Source of the DNA: Dreissena polymorpha
Lineage: Eukaryota > Mollusca > Bivalvia > Myida > Dreissenidae
NCBI RefSeq assembly: GCF_020536995.1
Contig: NC_068358.1
Span: 47,091,082-47,155,081 of the forward strand
DNA length: 64,000 bases
Direction of reading: 5' to 3'
The number at the start of each line of letters is the position of its first letter. The stretch's first letter is position 1. The notes under the pieces are model-generated. The model was not told the DNA's origin, did not search any database, and worked only from the letters and a program-made list of their open reading frames with translations. Positions 32,430-45,762 of the stretch are shown here, piece by piece. The translations under genes were made by a program, and so were the position numbers.

Positions 32430-35400
32430 TTAGAAGTGTACATAAAAAATAATGCCTAATGAGAGTCATTCAGCCAAACGTGAATGCAGACCTTAGTATT
32501 GCCGAATCACTTACGGCAATAATGCCATATCATTCATATAAATAATTGATTGTCTCCTATGACCGTGAGAAAACAAAACATATATGTTGGTGGCACATAT
32601 ATATGTTCTGGTATTGAATTCAGACGACATACAATAATAAAATATAGATTTCCACATTTTGTCGGAGCAATTCTTCAAGAGAAATTATAGATACTGGGCG
32701 ACTGGATTGCCACTGTCCATTTGGTTGAGTATGGTTTATTTATACTACATCATGTCTGTTACAAACTGTATGTAATGCCAAGTTATCAAAATTGATTTAT
32801 GTCATACACATAATTAGCAGTTTTTCAATAAACTGTTTTTAGGTTTAGCAAAAATCATAAAATTCCATTACATGTTAACAGGTTCGTATTGAAACTTAAT
32901 TGTGTTTTAAATATTGTAATGTTATTATAAAAGTTGTCAAAAATAACGCGAATACAATAGAACTTTCACTGAAAGAAATCAATACCATACATACTGCTTT
33001 AAAACTGAAACGTATATTAATGTGTTATATGACTAAAAAGACAAATATGTCTTGTAATTCAAAAAAGGCTCATCTAAGAAAAAACCCCATATATTTTACA
33101 ATTGACATTGAATTTTAACGTAAACATGTAAATGAGAATATATAGCATTACACACATAATTTTATTTGCTTATGATGCAGAACGCACGGTCTTCATCATG
33201 ATCTTAGTCGATCCGAGGATAAGTATCAAATCGCTGAATATTAAATGATCTCTTCCAAATGATCATTGGGAAATATAAAAAAATGGCTTGTTATGAGTAT
33301 TTAACTTCAATGACCTTTGGATTTAAGAGTGAAACAGTAAAATATCCACATGTTCTTGCTATGTCGTGTACTGTTTCTATTGGTCAGGAAAGCGTCCAAA
33401 TGTACATTGTAGCAGCGAAACATACCTTATTGCAGTCGCGTGCTTAGTCACTTAACACTTGTAGATCAGTGAGAATTCTTGAAAACGTAATGATGATTTT
33501 TGGATAATATTGTATGCAGTCTCTTCTTTTACGATCATAGAGACAGTAAACTGAAAAAAAACAACCCCCTCTAATGAAATGTAGCAACTGGTCCGATTTC
33601 CCAACCAAAATAAGATTTTTCGAAGTTTAAATATCAAACAAAACTTGTTTCAGGAAAAAAATTGTGGTGCCCAAAATTCAATTTTAATGAAAGTGGACAG
33701 TTCATATGCAACAGATTACCATGGAGACCAAACGCGGCTTCCAGGAAGGGTTATTTTCAAAGTGTCGCACATGGGCTTGGTGTAACTATAAAAATGAATG
33801 TCAATTCGCCATCTACCACAAATCATGAATTATTATATGGAGACATCGTGCAGAATGCGCATCAAATTCTCATAAGGACTGTAGTATTTATAAAGACTCA
33901 TTTGTACGGATGTTTATTTCAAAGCGTAACATCGTACAATAGCCTTAAAATGTACAGAAAAGCGTCTATTTAAAATATAATTATGCCTATTGGTAATAAA
34001 ATGCCTTCGAGTATAATATATGAAGCACTAGAGATTGATTCTTTGCTTGTCAAACACGTGGTGAGGATCATATGTGTCAAATAGCATGGTTATATAATGT
34101 TTCTTTTGTTGTTTTCTCGTTTCACGACATTTTTTCATTTCTCATATCACGCCTTAAAATCATTCTCTCGCGTGTATGTCAAGAGATGAAGAGTGTGTTT
34201 AATAATATTTGCATTTAATCATCAAACACCGTGCCATAAATTGTTAGTAATAGCATTAAAGCTTGATGTTAAATTCTAGGATTAATTATCCTTTCCGACA
34301 CGACATTTTTTACTGTGGGACAACACGGTGCATCTTCAGTTAAATTATACTTTCCGTGAGATACGATAATTGCTGTTCTAACACTCTTCTGAGTTAAATC
34401 CAAATATGTTTATCTAATAGCTTTGTACGGTTTGTCGACACTTGGCTCGTCAATTATTTAAGCGTCATTCCCTCCATATCAGTGAAAATGATCTCATTTT
34501 GTAGAATTTGTAAGAAACAAATCTTAATTAACAGCTTCTTATTAATTACAGTTTCATTACTCTGCGTTGCATGGAGGATTAACTGTCACGTTTTATAAAG
34601 GTGATTATTCAGACAAGAATCGCGGACTGGTTATAGGCGTAATGCAACAATCGGTTTATAGGAAAACATGGTCCAAACTATTATCCTGGTAACTGAAAGG
34701 ACATCACGTTATGCTGTCGGTAAGTAAATGTTACCTTATTTCAAGACACTCAACGTGAGTTATGTTTTCATATAACGCAATTTAAAAAAAGAATATATCC
34801 ACTGTTTGTGTGCAAATATTGTTCGTTTTCAAATAAAATGTACCTGTCATGGCATCAATCTCAAGGTTCGTTTGAAGCTGAACGTACTTACTAAGCTAAC
34901 ATTTCATATCCATTAAATGTTAAATTAATATCATACAATATGGTTACTTATGCAAAACAGCGGTTTTATATCATAAGAGATAAAAACAGGCTCACAGGAA
35001 CATTTAATTATAAAAGGTAAATTACTATCACCTTTCTTTATTACAGCATAGTTATTGAAAAATTCAATTTTTGAAAACTCACTTTTCGAATGCTTATCTT
35101 AAGTGATATGAAATGTTCTTTAGTTATTCATGAAAGAAAAACATCATGTTAGTGATCTACTTGTTAATGTCTGCCATTTAGAAACAATAACAAAATTCGC
35201 GTTTTTCATAGCTCATTGTTAAAATGTACCTTGCTGAAAATGTATTTTTAATTCATGGGAACAAAATTTGAACGGAAAGCCTTCACTAAATGGAAAGTAT
35301 TGCTCTTATACGCCCGTAACTCCACAGGGAACATATTGTTGAGGGAATTATTTAATATCCATTAGTAAATACCATTGCGGTGATATATTCACATTAAACC

Positions 35401-37340
35401 AGTGTTTTACAAATACACAGTCTGTCACGAAAAAATTTCCGGGCCTTCCGATAGGAAACGAACTACCGATAATAAACACATTTCCGGAGCACGAGACAAA
35501 CTATTTTCTCAACTTCCGGTGCCATTTTACCAAAATGAATCAATTGAATAGACCTAAATGTCCATTATTTTCCTTTTTCCCAGCACAGACTGTACACGCA
35601 ATGTGAATAAGTTGATTTCTTTATTCCATCTATTGTAGAAAATGAGATAAATACGTGCAATACAAATTTAAAAAAAATACCAGTATAGATATGTACGCTT
35701 GTAAAAAAGCTTCCAACAATTATTTTAAATTCCTTACAGTTTCTTGTCACCGTTTGTTAGTCAGATAATTTTCACATCAAGAAACAATGCGGCAAAAAAG
35801 AATCAAACATCAGTGTAACGGCAAATCTCAAGATGCGCCTTTTGGGACTTATTTCCCCAATTATCAGCCCATCTAAGTGTCTGCAAACATCCAAATAAAT
35901 TAACCAGTGCTAGAAACAAAACAATGATCAACATTTGCACATTTTTCCGGTAATTGTCAAAATTATGGGGGTCTTTTCTTTTCAAGGTACAGCTCAATCC
36001 ATCAAACTGTCTCGAATCGCCAAGAAGAAAACACATTAGTTTATTTCTTTTGCTACGCTCACACCCGAGTAAGAAACTAATGAGATTACCCAGCGTTTGG
36101 TAGACGTTCGCTTAACACCATCAGAACCAAAGCAGACATTGTTTGGCAATAGGAGCATTAGCTGCGTTCCCAGACGTGAGGACTAAACAGTTTATAAATT
36201 CTGCACAATCTAATTAAAGGGTTGCGGATTAACACCTCCCGTGTAGTGGAATAATGAAACTGTAGCCAGCCCCATAATCGACGTGTTAAACCTTAATAAA
36301 GCCACATGGGGTAATTAAATCAGAGACGATTAATATTTCACCGTTAAGAAAATATATGACATCCGAGCGTCTTATTTTCAACACTTCGAGGTATCGGATT
36401 GCTGCAAAGGTCCTTCGGGAAAAGAGTTTCCCAGACTAATACACAAAAGCAATTGTATAAGAACAAATGATGAGGGCCAAATTGAAAGATTCGTAAATCC
36501 AATTGCGGTTTGTGTACACTGTAAACAATACAACTGCCTTTCTTTGTACATGTAAACGTTATGAATACAAACAAAAACACAATTTATTTTGGGGTGAACT
36601 GAATTAAGAGTTTATATTGTTTATATTTCGTTTGTAAATGTCGATTGCAACTACCAAGAAGCACGTCAGCATGGAACGTTCCTAAGAAATTAGAGTTAAC
36701 CATGTTTGTTGATTCCTACTTTGGTACTTAAAAAAAGAGAAAAACACGTATAAAACAACAACAAAACAACAACAGGGACTAACAAGAGTTATAACTTGTT
36801 AATTCTGTTTACAGTTTATGCAACTTCCCTTACAGTTTTTGTAATAGCTATTGTTATTTAACACGTCATAAAATGTACTAAACGTTTGTATACTGGTATA
36901 ATACACAACAATTTTGTAAACAACAAAATAAACAATGTTCTCGTTTTGAGACGTTACCCACAAAACTGTTAACAAAAATATTGCGCGATAACTTTAATAC
37001 GTCACTAACGTCTTGTTTCCTTGGGAAAACAAGTTTTTGTTTATATTTACCTCTCAAAAACTACATGTGGGGTTGTCGTACGTGGTCGACCAAACTTCAC
37101 AAATGATATTTCCCACTTTGAGAATGTTTAATTACACACGTCTTCCATATATTGTTGTTAAGTATATTATAAACCTGTATACAGGTGCTGATTTCGCAAT
37201 TATAATCGAATGTAGGAACAATGATCGAAAACTCAAATTAGAATACCTAAAAAAATAAAACGCAAACCCAGTATGCCTAAGAAAACGCAGTAAAATATAT
37301 TAAACAAAATGATTATTTTCCATTTCCAAACGTGTATGTA
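32430..37340. other. 4.9-kb AT-rich stretch without recognised genes
   Basis: I checked both strands for exon-like peptides and repeat families. No frame exceeds about 105 codons and none resembles a known protein. It separates the ZP gene 3' end from the LINE-rich part. Confidence 0.45.
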
Positions 37341-37347
37341 AAAAAAG

Positions 37348-37740
37348 CTGATGGATACGATTGACACCTCTCACAACAAGGCCAAACGTTGATGAATAAG
37401 ATGGACACTTTTCAAATCAATGCCAAACATGGACGGATAAGATGGGCTCTAATCAGAATCATGGACAAACGTTGATGGATAAGGTATACACATATCAGAA
37501 TCAATACCTAGCGTTGATGGATAAGATGTACATGTACACATATCAGAATCAAGGAAAAACTAAAATGGGTAATATGTACACTTATCGGAATTAAGGTCAA
37601 CCGTTATTGATTTGCTGATCACATATCAGAATCAAAGCCAAACATTGAGGGCTAAGATTGATAATTTTCAAACCAAGATCAAACGTTGATATGTAAGATG
37701 GGCACTTAGAAGACTTAAGGCCAGACGTTGATGAACATAT
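37348..37740 (+). repeat. Degenerate minisatellite, about 50-bp unit
   Basis: Units of the form GTTGATGGATAAGATG.ACAC followed by TATCAGAATCAAGGCCAAAC recur about seven times with strong divergence. It lies just past the stop codon of the IgGFc-SRCR-ZP gene, probably in or near its 3' UTR. Confidence 0.65.
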
Positions 37741-37818
37741 AGAAGCAAAGTGTATTCAATTATTTAAGAACGCATATTGGACATCTTCCGAAGGCAAAAT
37801 GTAGACGAGTTCTTATCA

Positions 37819-40800
37819 CTATGAGCAGTGCGGATTTTGATCGCACTGCTGAGAGGAAGTGGTATCGGTGGTATCACATAATGTGGCGTCGCACTTGACA
37901 AAGAGCCGGTGGTCAGTTCCGGTCATTTGGAAAGCTTGGAAAACGAACGTCGTCTCGTGGTCAGTCTGGGACAGGAAATGTGTGTTGGCGTCCATTTCAC
38001 ACCTGCCCAAGAAACCATATCATACATGAGTAGCAGAAATATAAACGTCTGTTAAGCGATGTCAGTTCTGTTGATATATTCCATTTTGATACATTCATAA
38101 GCTCCAGTTTCGAGTATGCAGTATTATGTAATCTACCGCCGTGATAATAAAGACTGTGTAACCGTTTTAGATTTTGTTTTGAAAGTACTATCAAAATGAA
38201 AAAATAGGTAATTATAAAGTTTTGAAAATTAGTGTTATGTGTTCAGTTTGACTGAAGGACAAACGGAGTGCATACATTGTATCAAAGTTTGAGAAGATTG
38301 TGATACATTTGTATTAATCTATGAAAACTACGTATAAATATAGTGTAATTATTCCATTACCCATTCTTGATTAGGTAATATCTTCCCCCGGCTCCTCCAA
38401 TGGCTGGGTCCGTGTAGCAGGAATGAAGCCTCATTTTCACAGTCCACTCCACGTTCTGCACGAATGTTTTCACGAACACGTTCGAACCGACCCCGACGTC
38501 CAGCGGGTTACCGGATATTTGCTTTAATACATGCAACATTAAGCAATTTGTGTTTTGTTACATTTTTATAAGAAATGTAGATTGATTTCGTTTTCTGTCA
38601 ACAATGAGTTGGCAGCATTTTGAAAACACATGTTTCAATATGTTTTATATTTGTTTTAAAACCTTGTCGGATTTGTTTTGGAATAAAAATAATGTTACAT
38701 GTGACCCATACACTGTTGTTTTATATACCATTAGATACAGGATCCCCTTCTGACAAAATGCTAAAGTGTAAGTGTATTAAAGCTGATTGGAAACTAGAAT
38801 AGTGTCTTTATTTTGCTCATAAAAAACGTGAAGTATTTGTTTATATGTTAGATACCTGTTGGAAATTTGGGTCAATGAAAAACTGTGTCTCTATTTCGTA
38901 TGCAAGCGTTGAGTTGAGAGAGCCTTGATTACCACCCGTGGTTTGGTTGTAGGTCACGTGACTGTCAATGGATTGGTTTCTCTGAATGTGACAGTTGACA
39001 TCAAGCGTCCAATTGATGTTTCGAATGATGAATGTAAATTTTGGGTCATGGTAAGCGTAAACAAGTTGGTTCTTGTAGAGTATTTCTTTTTCGCTTGACT
39101 GTAAAAGTATTATGAACGAAATAATTATTATATCATAGAAATTATTAGTAAATGGCCTGTTATCATCAAAGCACACCTCTTTTTGGAGGTGCTTTGTAAC
39201 GTATGTTCATTGCTTATTAGCATTTGATTTGTGTAGGTAGATCACCAGTATATTGCGTCAAAGCAATCATAAATGTCTGGTATATTTTCATGCCAAACAA
39301 ATATATTTCGGTTGATCAGTGGATATTTCTCAGTTCTAGAATTGAACAAAGCTCGATTATAATTACTTATCAAAGGAGATTATAATGTTTGTATTATATC
39401 TTTAGAATCTACTGAAAAAAACAATACGTATGAAATGTATATACATTTACGTAACCATTTTGCGACGAATAAGTATTTTTACAGATAAGCTTCGAAATTT
39501 TGTTCAACTTTCGAATAAGCGCATTAATAACTGGCAACGATCGCGTATACCATTCAGTCGGAGTGTTATGGAAGATCGTGCCTGTTTTAACTTAATGCAC
39601 TCTTTGCTATTCCCTTAAAGAAACGCGTCTATGAAGTTTCATGTACACTGTATACACCAACTCAAATTCCTGTGTCTGACTGTTTTAGTCCATTCACATT
39701 TATACATTTAACGTAAACAAGGCAAAAGTTAAAATAACAACATAAAAAAAAGTATCAAATTTCGGAAATTTTAAGACAAGTCTCAATGTTATTTCTGTAG
39801 TGTTAATAACCACAGGCTTTACTTAACAAACAATTCTTACATGCATATCACCCCCTTGGTGCAAAACGGTACCATGTTACATTGAAATTAGAAGGCACGT
39901 GATACCTTTATGGACCTATGGGACGATATGTGCATAAGTGCACGCATACAACTGGCCAGGCAATTTCCCCTCAAATATGAGCGCTGTTTTGAAAATATTG
40001 AGCTACAAATATCCGAGTTATCGACGGTGATCCTTTAACATGTGTAAGTGACGTGGACAAATCTTTACCGAGTCGGTTGTCAGGCAGCGGTTAATGTCGT
40101 AATCGAATATGAGGTGACGTCCAACCTCGGTACCAAGGCAGGAATTGTCGCCGAAATATATGTCGGTGGATAATGAACCGGGATATCTGAATATTTATGT
40201 ACATAGGCGGGTAAATTGCTTTTTGCAGTTACCTATTTATATTGTATTTGTATGCAGTACTGACACTTTCATAATTTAAAATATGTAGCTAAATGAAAAT
40301 GGAGTTTACGTCAACGCCAATCATCCAAGGATATGCGTTTGAAAACATTGCTCAAAGTCATTAGGAGCAAAGATGATACTTTCACATAAACTCCGTTAGA
40401 TTTTGGTTGCAAACATAAGTCTCGTAGATTTTGGTTGCAAACATAAGTCTCGGTTAAACTTTACAACTCAATATGAGTCGCGTAAATATAAAGAAGTGAA
40501 ACTTCAGCTGCTGGAGCAGTATTGCATTCTCATTACAAAACTGAATATACAATTATTTGGTCCTTTATTTAAGGTAAGTGACCAATTGCCTAAACAGTAC
40601 AAAACAGCACAATATAAAACAACATAAACACATATAAGAATAAAGCTGGGGTCACCGTCTTGGAACGGTTAATGCAAAGCATTGGGGGTTTAAACCGTCA
40701 AACCAAAATGCGTCTTATGCCATATGCGGTTAGCGTAACTCCTGACCAAACTTTCGTGGTCTCACTGACTGAGGGGTAGCTCATGACCAGACTGCGCCGG

Positions 40801-43800
40801 CTGGAGCAACTCTGGTCGCATATGGCGTTAGACCAAGTTTCGCATGATTCGGGTAACATAATCAAAGCTTAGTGTGTTATTTTTTATGTGTTTGTCCAGC
40901 GTTTATAGGTAGATAAAATCTGATAAAATGCATGGACTGGACACGTACTGGATAATAAGGTTTTTAGGACTACATATAAATTGAAATAATCGCATGGTTA
41001 TTAGCATTCAATGCGTTCTTAATCAATTAATCCAAACAAATAAACCTAAAAACTATCTGGCCTGCTTAAATTACTCACCTGTAGTTCAGTTTGTCCATGT
41101 CGACATCCACGTGCCAATTAGTGGACGTACACGAGACAGTGACAAGCTCGTTCAACGTTGGGGCTGAAAGGCAGTTAATCAATAAAAGCCGCCGTGACCG
41201 TAAGTGATGTATTGAGATCATCTGAGACAGCGGCGTATGTTTGAAGGGTCTAGGTCAATAGGATCAGTCCGTGCATCGCTGTGTTACAGTTTTGTACCCA
41301 GTTATGAACTATTTGTGAATACATTTAAAATCTACATAGTGAAATATTTATACTGCGAATATATGTTTGTACTATATGTGTAGTCATGGGCTTTGAGCCT
41401 TACTCTTATGTTATGAAATAAACTGTATACAAACTCGAACAAATACCTACTACAGTCAACATGGACGGCGTTGGTGCATGTGCCCGTGTTTTTGGTGAAT
41501 GTACATGTATCTATAGACTGCGGAGAGACATCACAACGAATTGCATGCAATGTGCTCATTGGTGTCGGAGTACTTACGGCGGATATCGACTGGGACCTTA
41601 AGCAAAACACATATACAATAACTTTTAACGACAGTTGTTGGAAAATGTTTTCATGACAGCAAAACGTCGCTGTAATCGTTATGGATGGATTTAAATGGTT
41701 AAAATGATATGGATTTAAATGACAAATCTAAAATATGTCTTACTTACGGAAGGCCATACTTGTCATAACCAAGTCTTCCGCACAAAGCATGCACTTCCGT
41801 GGTCGAGATCCCGCCCGCACAGATGCCAAACCAGTGACCATCAACATTGACTTCTAAAACACCTGACTTTGAACTCGTCCCATTTGTCAAACGGATCGCT
41901 TCAGGACCTTGCAAATCAAGAAACAGTACACGCAACGTTTACTCACACCATTGACTGCCTTCGGTCTTAGAGCCGATATATAGTTCTATAAGAGTGTACA
42001 TTTGCAATGGAAATAATATAATCACTAATGTCATTTCAAATGACATGTTTTATTTGTTAGCAACTTGAATTTCGATTTACTGAATATAGTGTTTAAAACA
42101 TTTAAATCTATGTTAAAGTGATGTTTTGTTCGCGCGTATTTTTCTGTCAACTACATAAATGTCTTTCAAGAATCTGATTAAATTCTTAAATTTATATCCT
42201 GGTGCGAAACTAACTTTAAAACATCAATATTTAAAAGATCACAATTTACCAAAATTCAAAAAAATGAAATACGAGTGTTATAGGAAGATAGGCTATTCTG
42301 GTTTGAAGGGCCGCCCTTGTCACAAAATGTGTACACTCTCAACTTTGCTTGGTCGATTTTTACATTATGTAAGAGTCGGCACTATAGCCATGGCGTGATT
42401 TTTAATCCCATGAAATAGCGTCGAAAAAACGACGTGTAATGACGCTAACGTGTAGAATAGGTTTTACGACACATGTAGGCCAAAACATATACCATGTGTT
42501 CCAAGTCCCAATGGGTATCCGTACGATTCATACGGACCGAACCCGTAAACAATTGCGGCAAACCCCGCGTGACCAATGTGCTTGATATTGTGTTGACCCT
42601 GCGAAACGGATATTCGGATGACGCTGTACTGCAATACATGCATTTTAGAGCTTAACATAGCATAATCATGTACTTTATTTCAGCAAAGGTACTGCAGTAG
42701 GAGATATTTGAAAACGGGAAAGCTTTCATTAAATACCATTGCGCAATACATATATACTGAGCAATTAAACATCCAATCGTTTTCGCTTAAGTAATTCTTT
42801 TAACATAGTTCACATAATAAGCGTGTTTAAGTTACCGATTTTGTATTGTTTGAATCCATAATCCGTAGTTCATCCGATCGAAGAACAACAGTTCCGTCTA
42901 TTAAAAGTCCACTTGCATCGTCTGTACCTATGGTAATTGTGACGTAATGTGCGGCGAAGGGAGAAGAGGTTTCGTATACATAATCACTACTTTGGCCATT
43001 GACGCCAGGGATGCATATCATACAAGGATCTCCAGTAGCAGAATCCGCCTCAGTTCCCTCACAATACTGCATAACCATTACCGGATATGTTGCTGTAATT
43101 CGTGTAGCTGAATCTTCTGAACGTACGTGCTCAATGGTTTCACCTTGATTTAAGGTTACTTGATTGCCACCTATATTCACGTGATTATTATTTGTTCCAG
43201 ATAGTACCCGTAATCGGTTATGCCCCCTGCTTTTAAGTTTAGCTGTGAAGTACTCATGTTGCCAATCCTTTACTTGAAGCATTTGTTCCACAATGTAATC
43301 GCATGACGATACACCATGAGGAATGTCCGCACATATGTTTCCAGAAGTGACTGAAACAGGCTTATCACTGGAGATTCTTGTACCGGACAAGTCCGAAGAG
43401 TGTTGTAGTTGTAATGCGTCCATGGATTGCAGTGTTGCACGAATCTTGTCTCTGCTTGAATAACTTCTGCCATTGAAAGTTAAAGCGGCACCGGAAAAGT
43501 TCAGATGGATATCGACCTGGGTATCATCTTCTGATGCAGCTATTACAAATTCACTTCCGCCCATTGTGGGCAGGTAAGACATTACAAAAAAATCGGTGGA
43601 CGATGAGGTAACAGGTAAGGCATGAAACCCGTCGGAAGAAAACTTCTCGCGAATCATTGCATACACAGATATAGACCGATCACTTTCAATGTGAATGGCT
43701 TTTTTTGATACCCCGTTTCCAACTGCTATGCAGCTGTAAGGTAAAGTTACAACGCGTGAAGATTGTGCACCTGTTGTTAGATTTGAAAGGAACCCGATAC

Positions 43801-44584
43801 CAGACACAGAGACGGAGACATGGGCATCGAACATGCTTGAAATGTGCAGCTTTACGTCTGTACCATCAGGGCTGCTATTTTCTGGTATTCCAAACACGAA
43901 TTTGCGACCATGGTAATCTGTGAAATAATACGTAAACTTTCACATGTTAAAGACTTGTTTACATTTATTTAAATGAATCGGGTGTTAAGAAAAAAAATCA
44001 AACTCGATCATTCCGATTTTAGTTAGGTTGGTGAATGGGGTAGTATCGTTTAAACATACCAGTGGACCATCTTTTTATATACCTAAACCGGTAAAATTTC
44101 TTTAAATGACTCACATGTCGAATCTGCTTCTGTAGCCGACCACAGCGCAATCTAAAAGAGGTCATCACATTGAGAAAAAGGCTAAGGCGCAAGATATAGT
44201 GCAGTTGCTTTATATTGCTATAACAAATATTTTCATTTTGGCATAAATGGGCTTTATAAAGCAGTTGTGTTATTGTTATTACAAAATGTATAACTCAATT
44301 AAATAAACATGGAATTAAAAAGTCTTTTTCTATTAATTACCAATTTGAAGACAACAAATACTATCCTTTTTATTGTCATCAACAAATGCGCATCCTTATT
44401 AATTGTGCATAAAGTAATGATTGTACAATACATTTCTAGAATACACGTCTGTAAAATCAAGTTCAAGAAAATCTATTAATTGAAACAGGTACTAATTAGA
44501 CAAATAAATGATGAATGGATATATTGAATTAAATAAGACAAATACCTAACTTACCACGACAAGGAGCGTCCTTATCCTCGACAT
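37819..44584 (-). CDS. Secreted IgGFc-binding-domain / SRCR / ZP protein (complete, 11 exons)
   Basis: Exons (minus): 44584..44555, 44151..44115, 43917..42836, 42628..42493, 41907..41748, 41572..41451, 41163..41079, 40186..40069, 39098..38856, 38521..38361, 38002..37819. All use GT-AG, phases agree, and the frame totals 785 residues plus stop. Residues 1-20 are a signal peptide (MSRIRTLLVVIALWSATEAD). Residues 23-428 match the IgGFc-binding N-terminal domain (GRKFVFGIPEN, MVMQYCEG, GFAAIVYGFGPYESYGYPLG). Residues 429-522 are one SRCR domain with six cysteines (VLEVNVDGHWFGIC, EVHALCGRLGY). Residues 523-785 are a ZP domain (IYFGDNSCLGTEVG, RLHSCYTDP, YYLIKNGCEMDANTHFLSQT, FVKCDATLCD). Many N-glycosylation sequons are present. 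No transmembrane segment follows the ZP-C cysteines, so it looks fully secreted and able to polymerise. IgG binding itself is not implied in a mollusc; mucosal, egg-coat or immune roles are inferences. Confidence 0.93.
40640..40857. mobile_element. Diverged family C MITE inside a ZP-gene intron
   Basis: It contains GCGTCTTATGCCATATGCGG and GCATATGGCGTTAGACC...TTTCGCATGATTCGGGT, the family C inverted ends. It is preceded by a tRNA-like GGGGTTTAAACCG block. It lies between the exons at 40069-40186 and 41079-41163. Confidence 0.55.
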
Positions 44585-45040
44585 ATTGTGATGGAAATTT
44601 GATAAGATGTGTGTCCCAAAATGTGACAGCAGACTTCATTTGACAAATTACCTACAAATGGCTGGTCTGCGATGAACTTCAACGGCCATTGCATACGGCC
44701 CTTATCGTATTACATATACATGTTTTCGTGTATTACTATTTCGAGAATTTAACTATTATTACACGTTTACACAGTAGGATATGTTCCTGATTGTTTGCGA
44801 TCAAACGTACTCAATAGTCGAACAGAAGTGAACGATTCAATAGTTATATTAAACAAATTTGGAACGCGACTTTTCTATATTAGCTAAAAAGTACTGACGT
44901 GCATTTGCGGACTTTGACATCATACGACATCAGATGGCAGACGAATCTCTTATTTTACAAATTATGGTATACACTCGCACACCCATGACAGAAAAATAGC
45001 ATACACATATGCTTCAAAAATGTAGTTCAAAAATATATGG
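44585..45040. other. Upstream region of the IgGFc-SRCR-ZP gene
   Basis: The start codon at 44584 is preceded on the minus strand by an upstream ATG in another frame (at 44638). No clear TATA box or initiator is recognised. Confidence 0.35.
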
Positions 45041-45318
45041 ATAGCTAGGCTTTAAGAACATCTCATGCCTATGGTAATTTTCATGCGTTTAAATATACCA
45101 TCCGATGAGCCAATATCAGAGTTTTCAAATAATGAAGACTTAGGCACAGAAGGACTACAAACTCTAAACAAAAAAAATCCAAAATAAGGATATCTATGCT
45201 TTGAAAATATATCATGGCCCCTGTAATTTTCCTGCAATAAAATTTACCATCTGATGAGTCAAAGATCTGAGTTATTAAATAAAGCCGTAGGCGCAGAAGG
45301 AATTAAACTCTTTAACAA
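45041..45318. repeat. Diverged tandem duplication, about 149-bp period
   Basis: Two copies share ATCTCATG/ATATCATGGC, TGGTAATTTTC/TGTAATTTTCC, TACCATC.GATGAG and GGC.CAGAAGGA, at offsets of about 149 bases. No protein family is recognised in either copy. Confidence 0.65.
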
Positions 45319-45762
45319 CAGCAACGTCAAAGGATGACTGACATAAAGCCGTATTCATCTCGATGAGACACCTACCATTATTCCTATAATTGCGGATTAT
45401 CCATTCAAATTTATAATTTAATACACAATAATGTGATTTGATGCAAAACAGACATTTTAATATGAGTTTAAATACAATGACGAGTACACCGGGAGTGCAA
45501 TCCGAAAGCTCGCACGTAATTTTTGATGCGAACAAATTCTATTGCCGTAAACCTTTATTGTGCAATTAAGGTAGCCATGCAATGCATTTAAAAAACATAG
45601 AACTGAGTACAGATGGCACAGATGGTTAGCGTGATGTGTCTATGATATAAATTAGTAAAAACATCATTTGAATGAAAAATAATCAAATTTTAACGATTTA
45701 ACTAATCAACTTTTCTGAAAAGATTTTTTTTCTTCAAAAATTGACAATTTCACACAAATATT

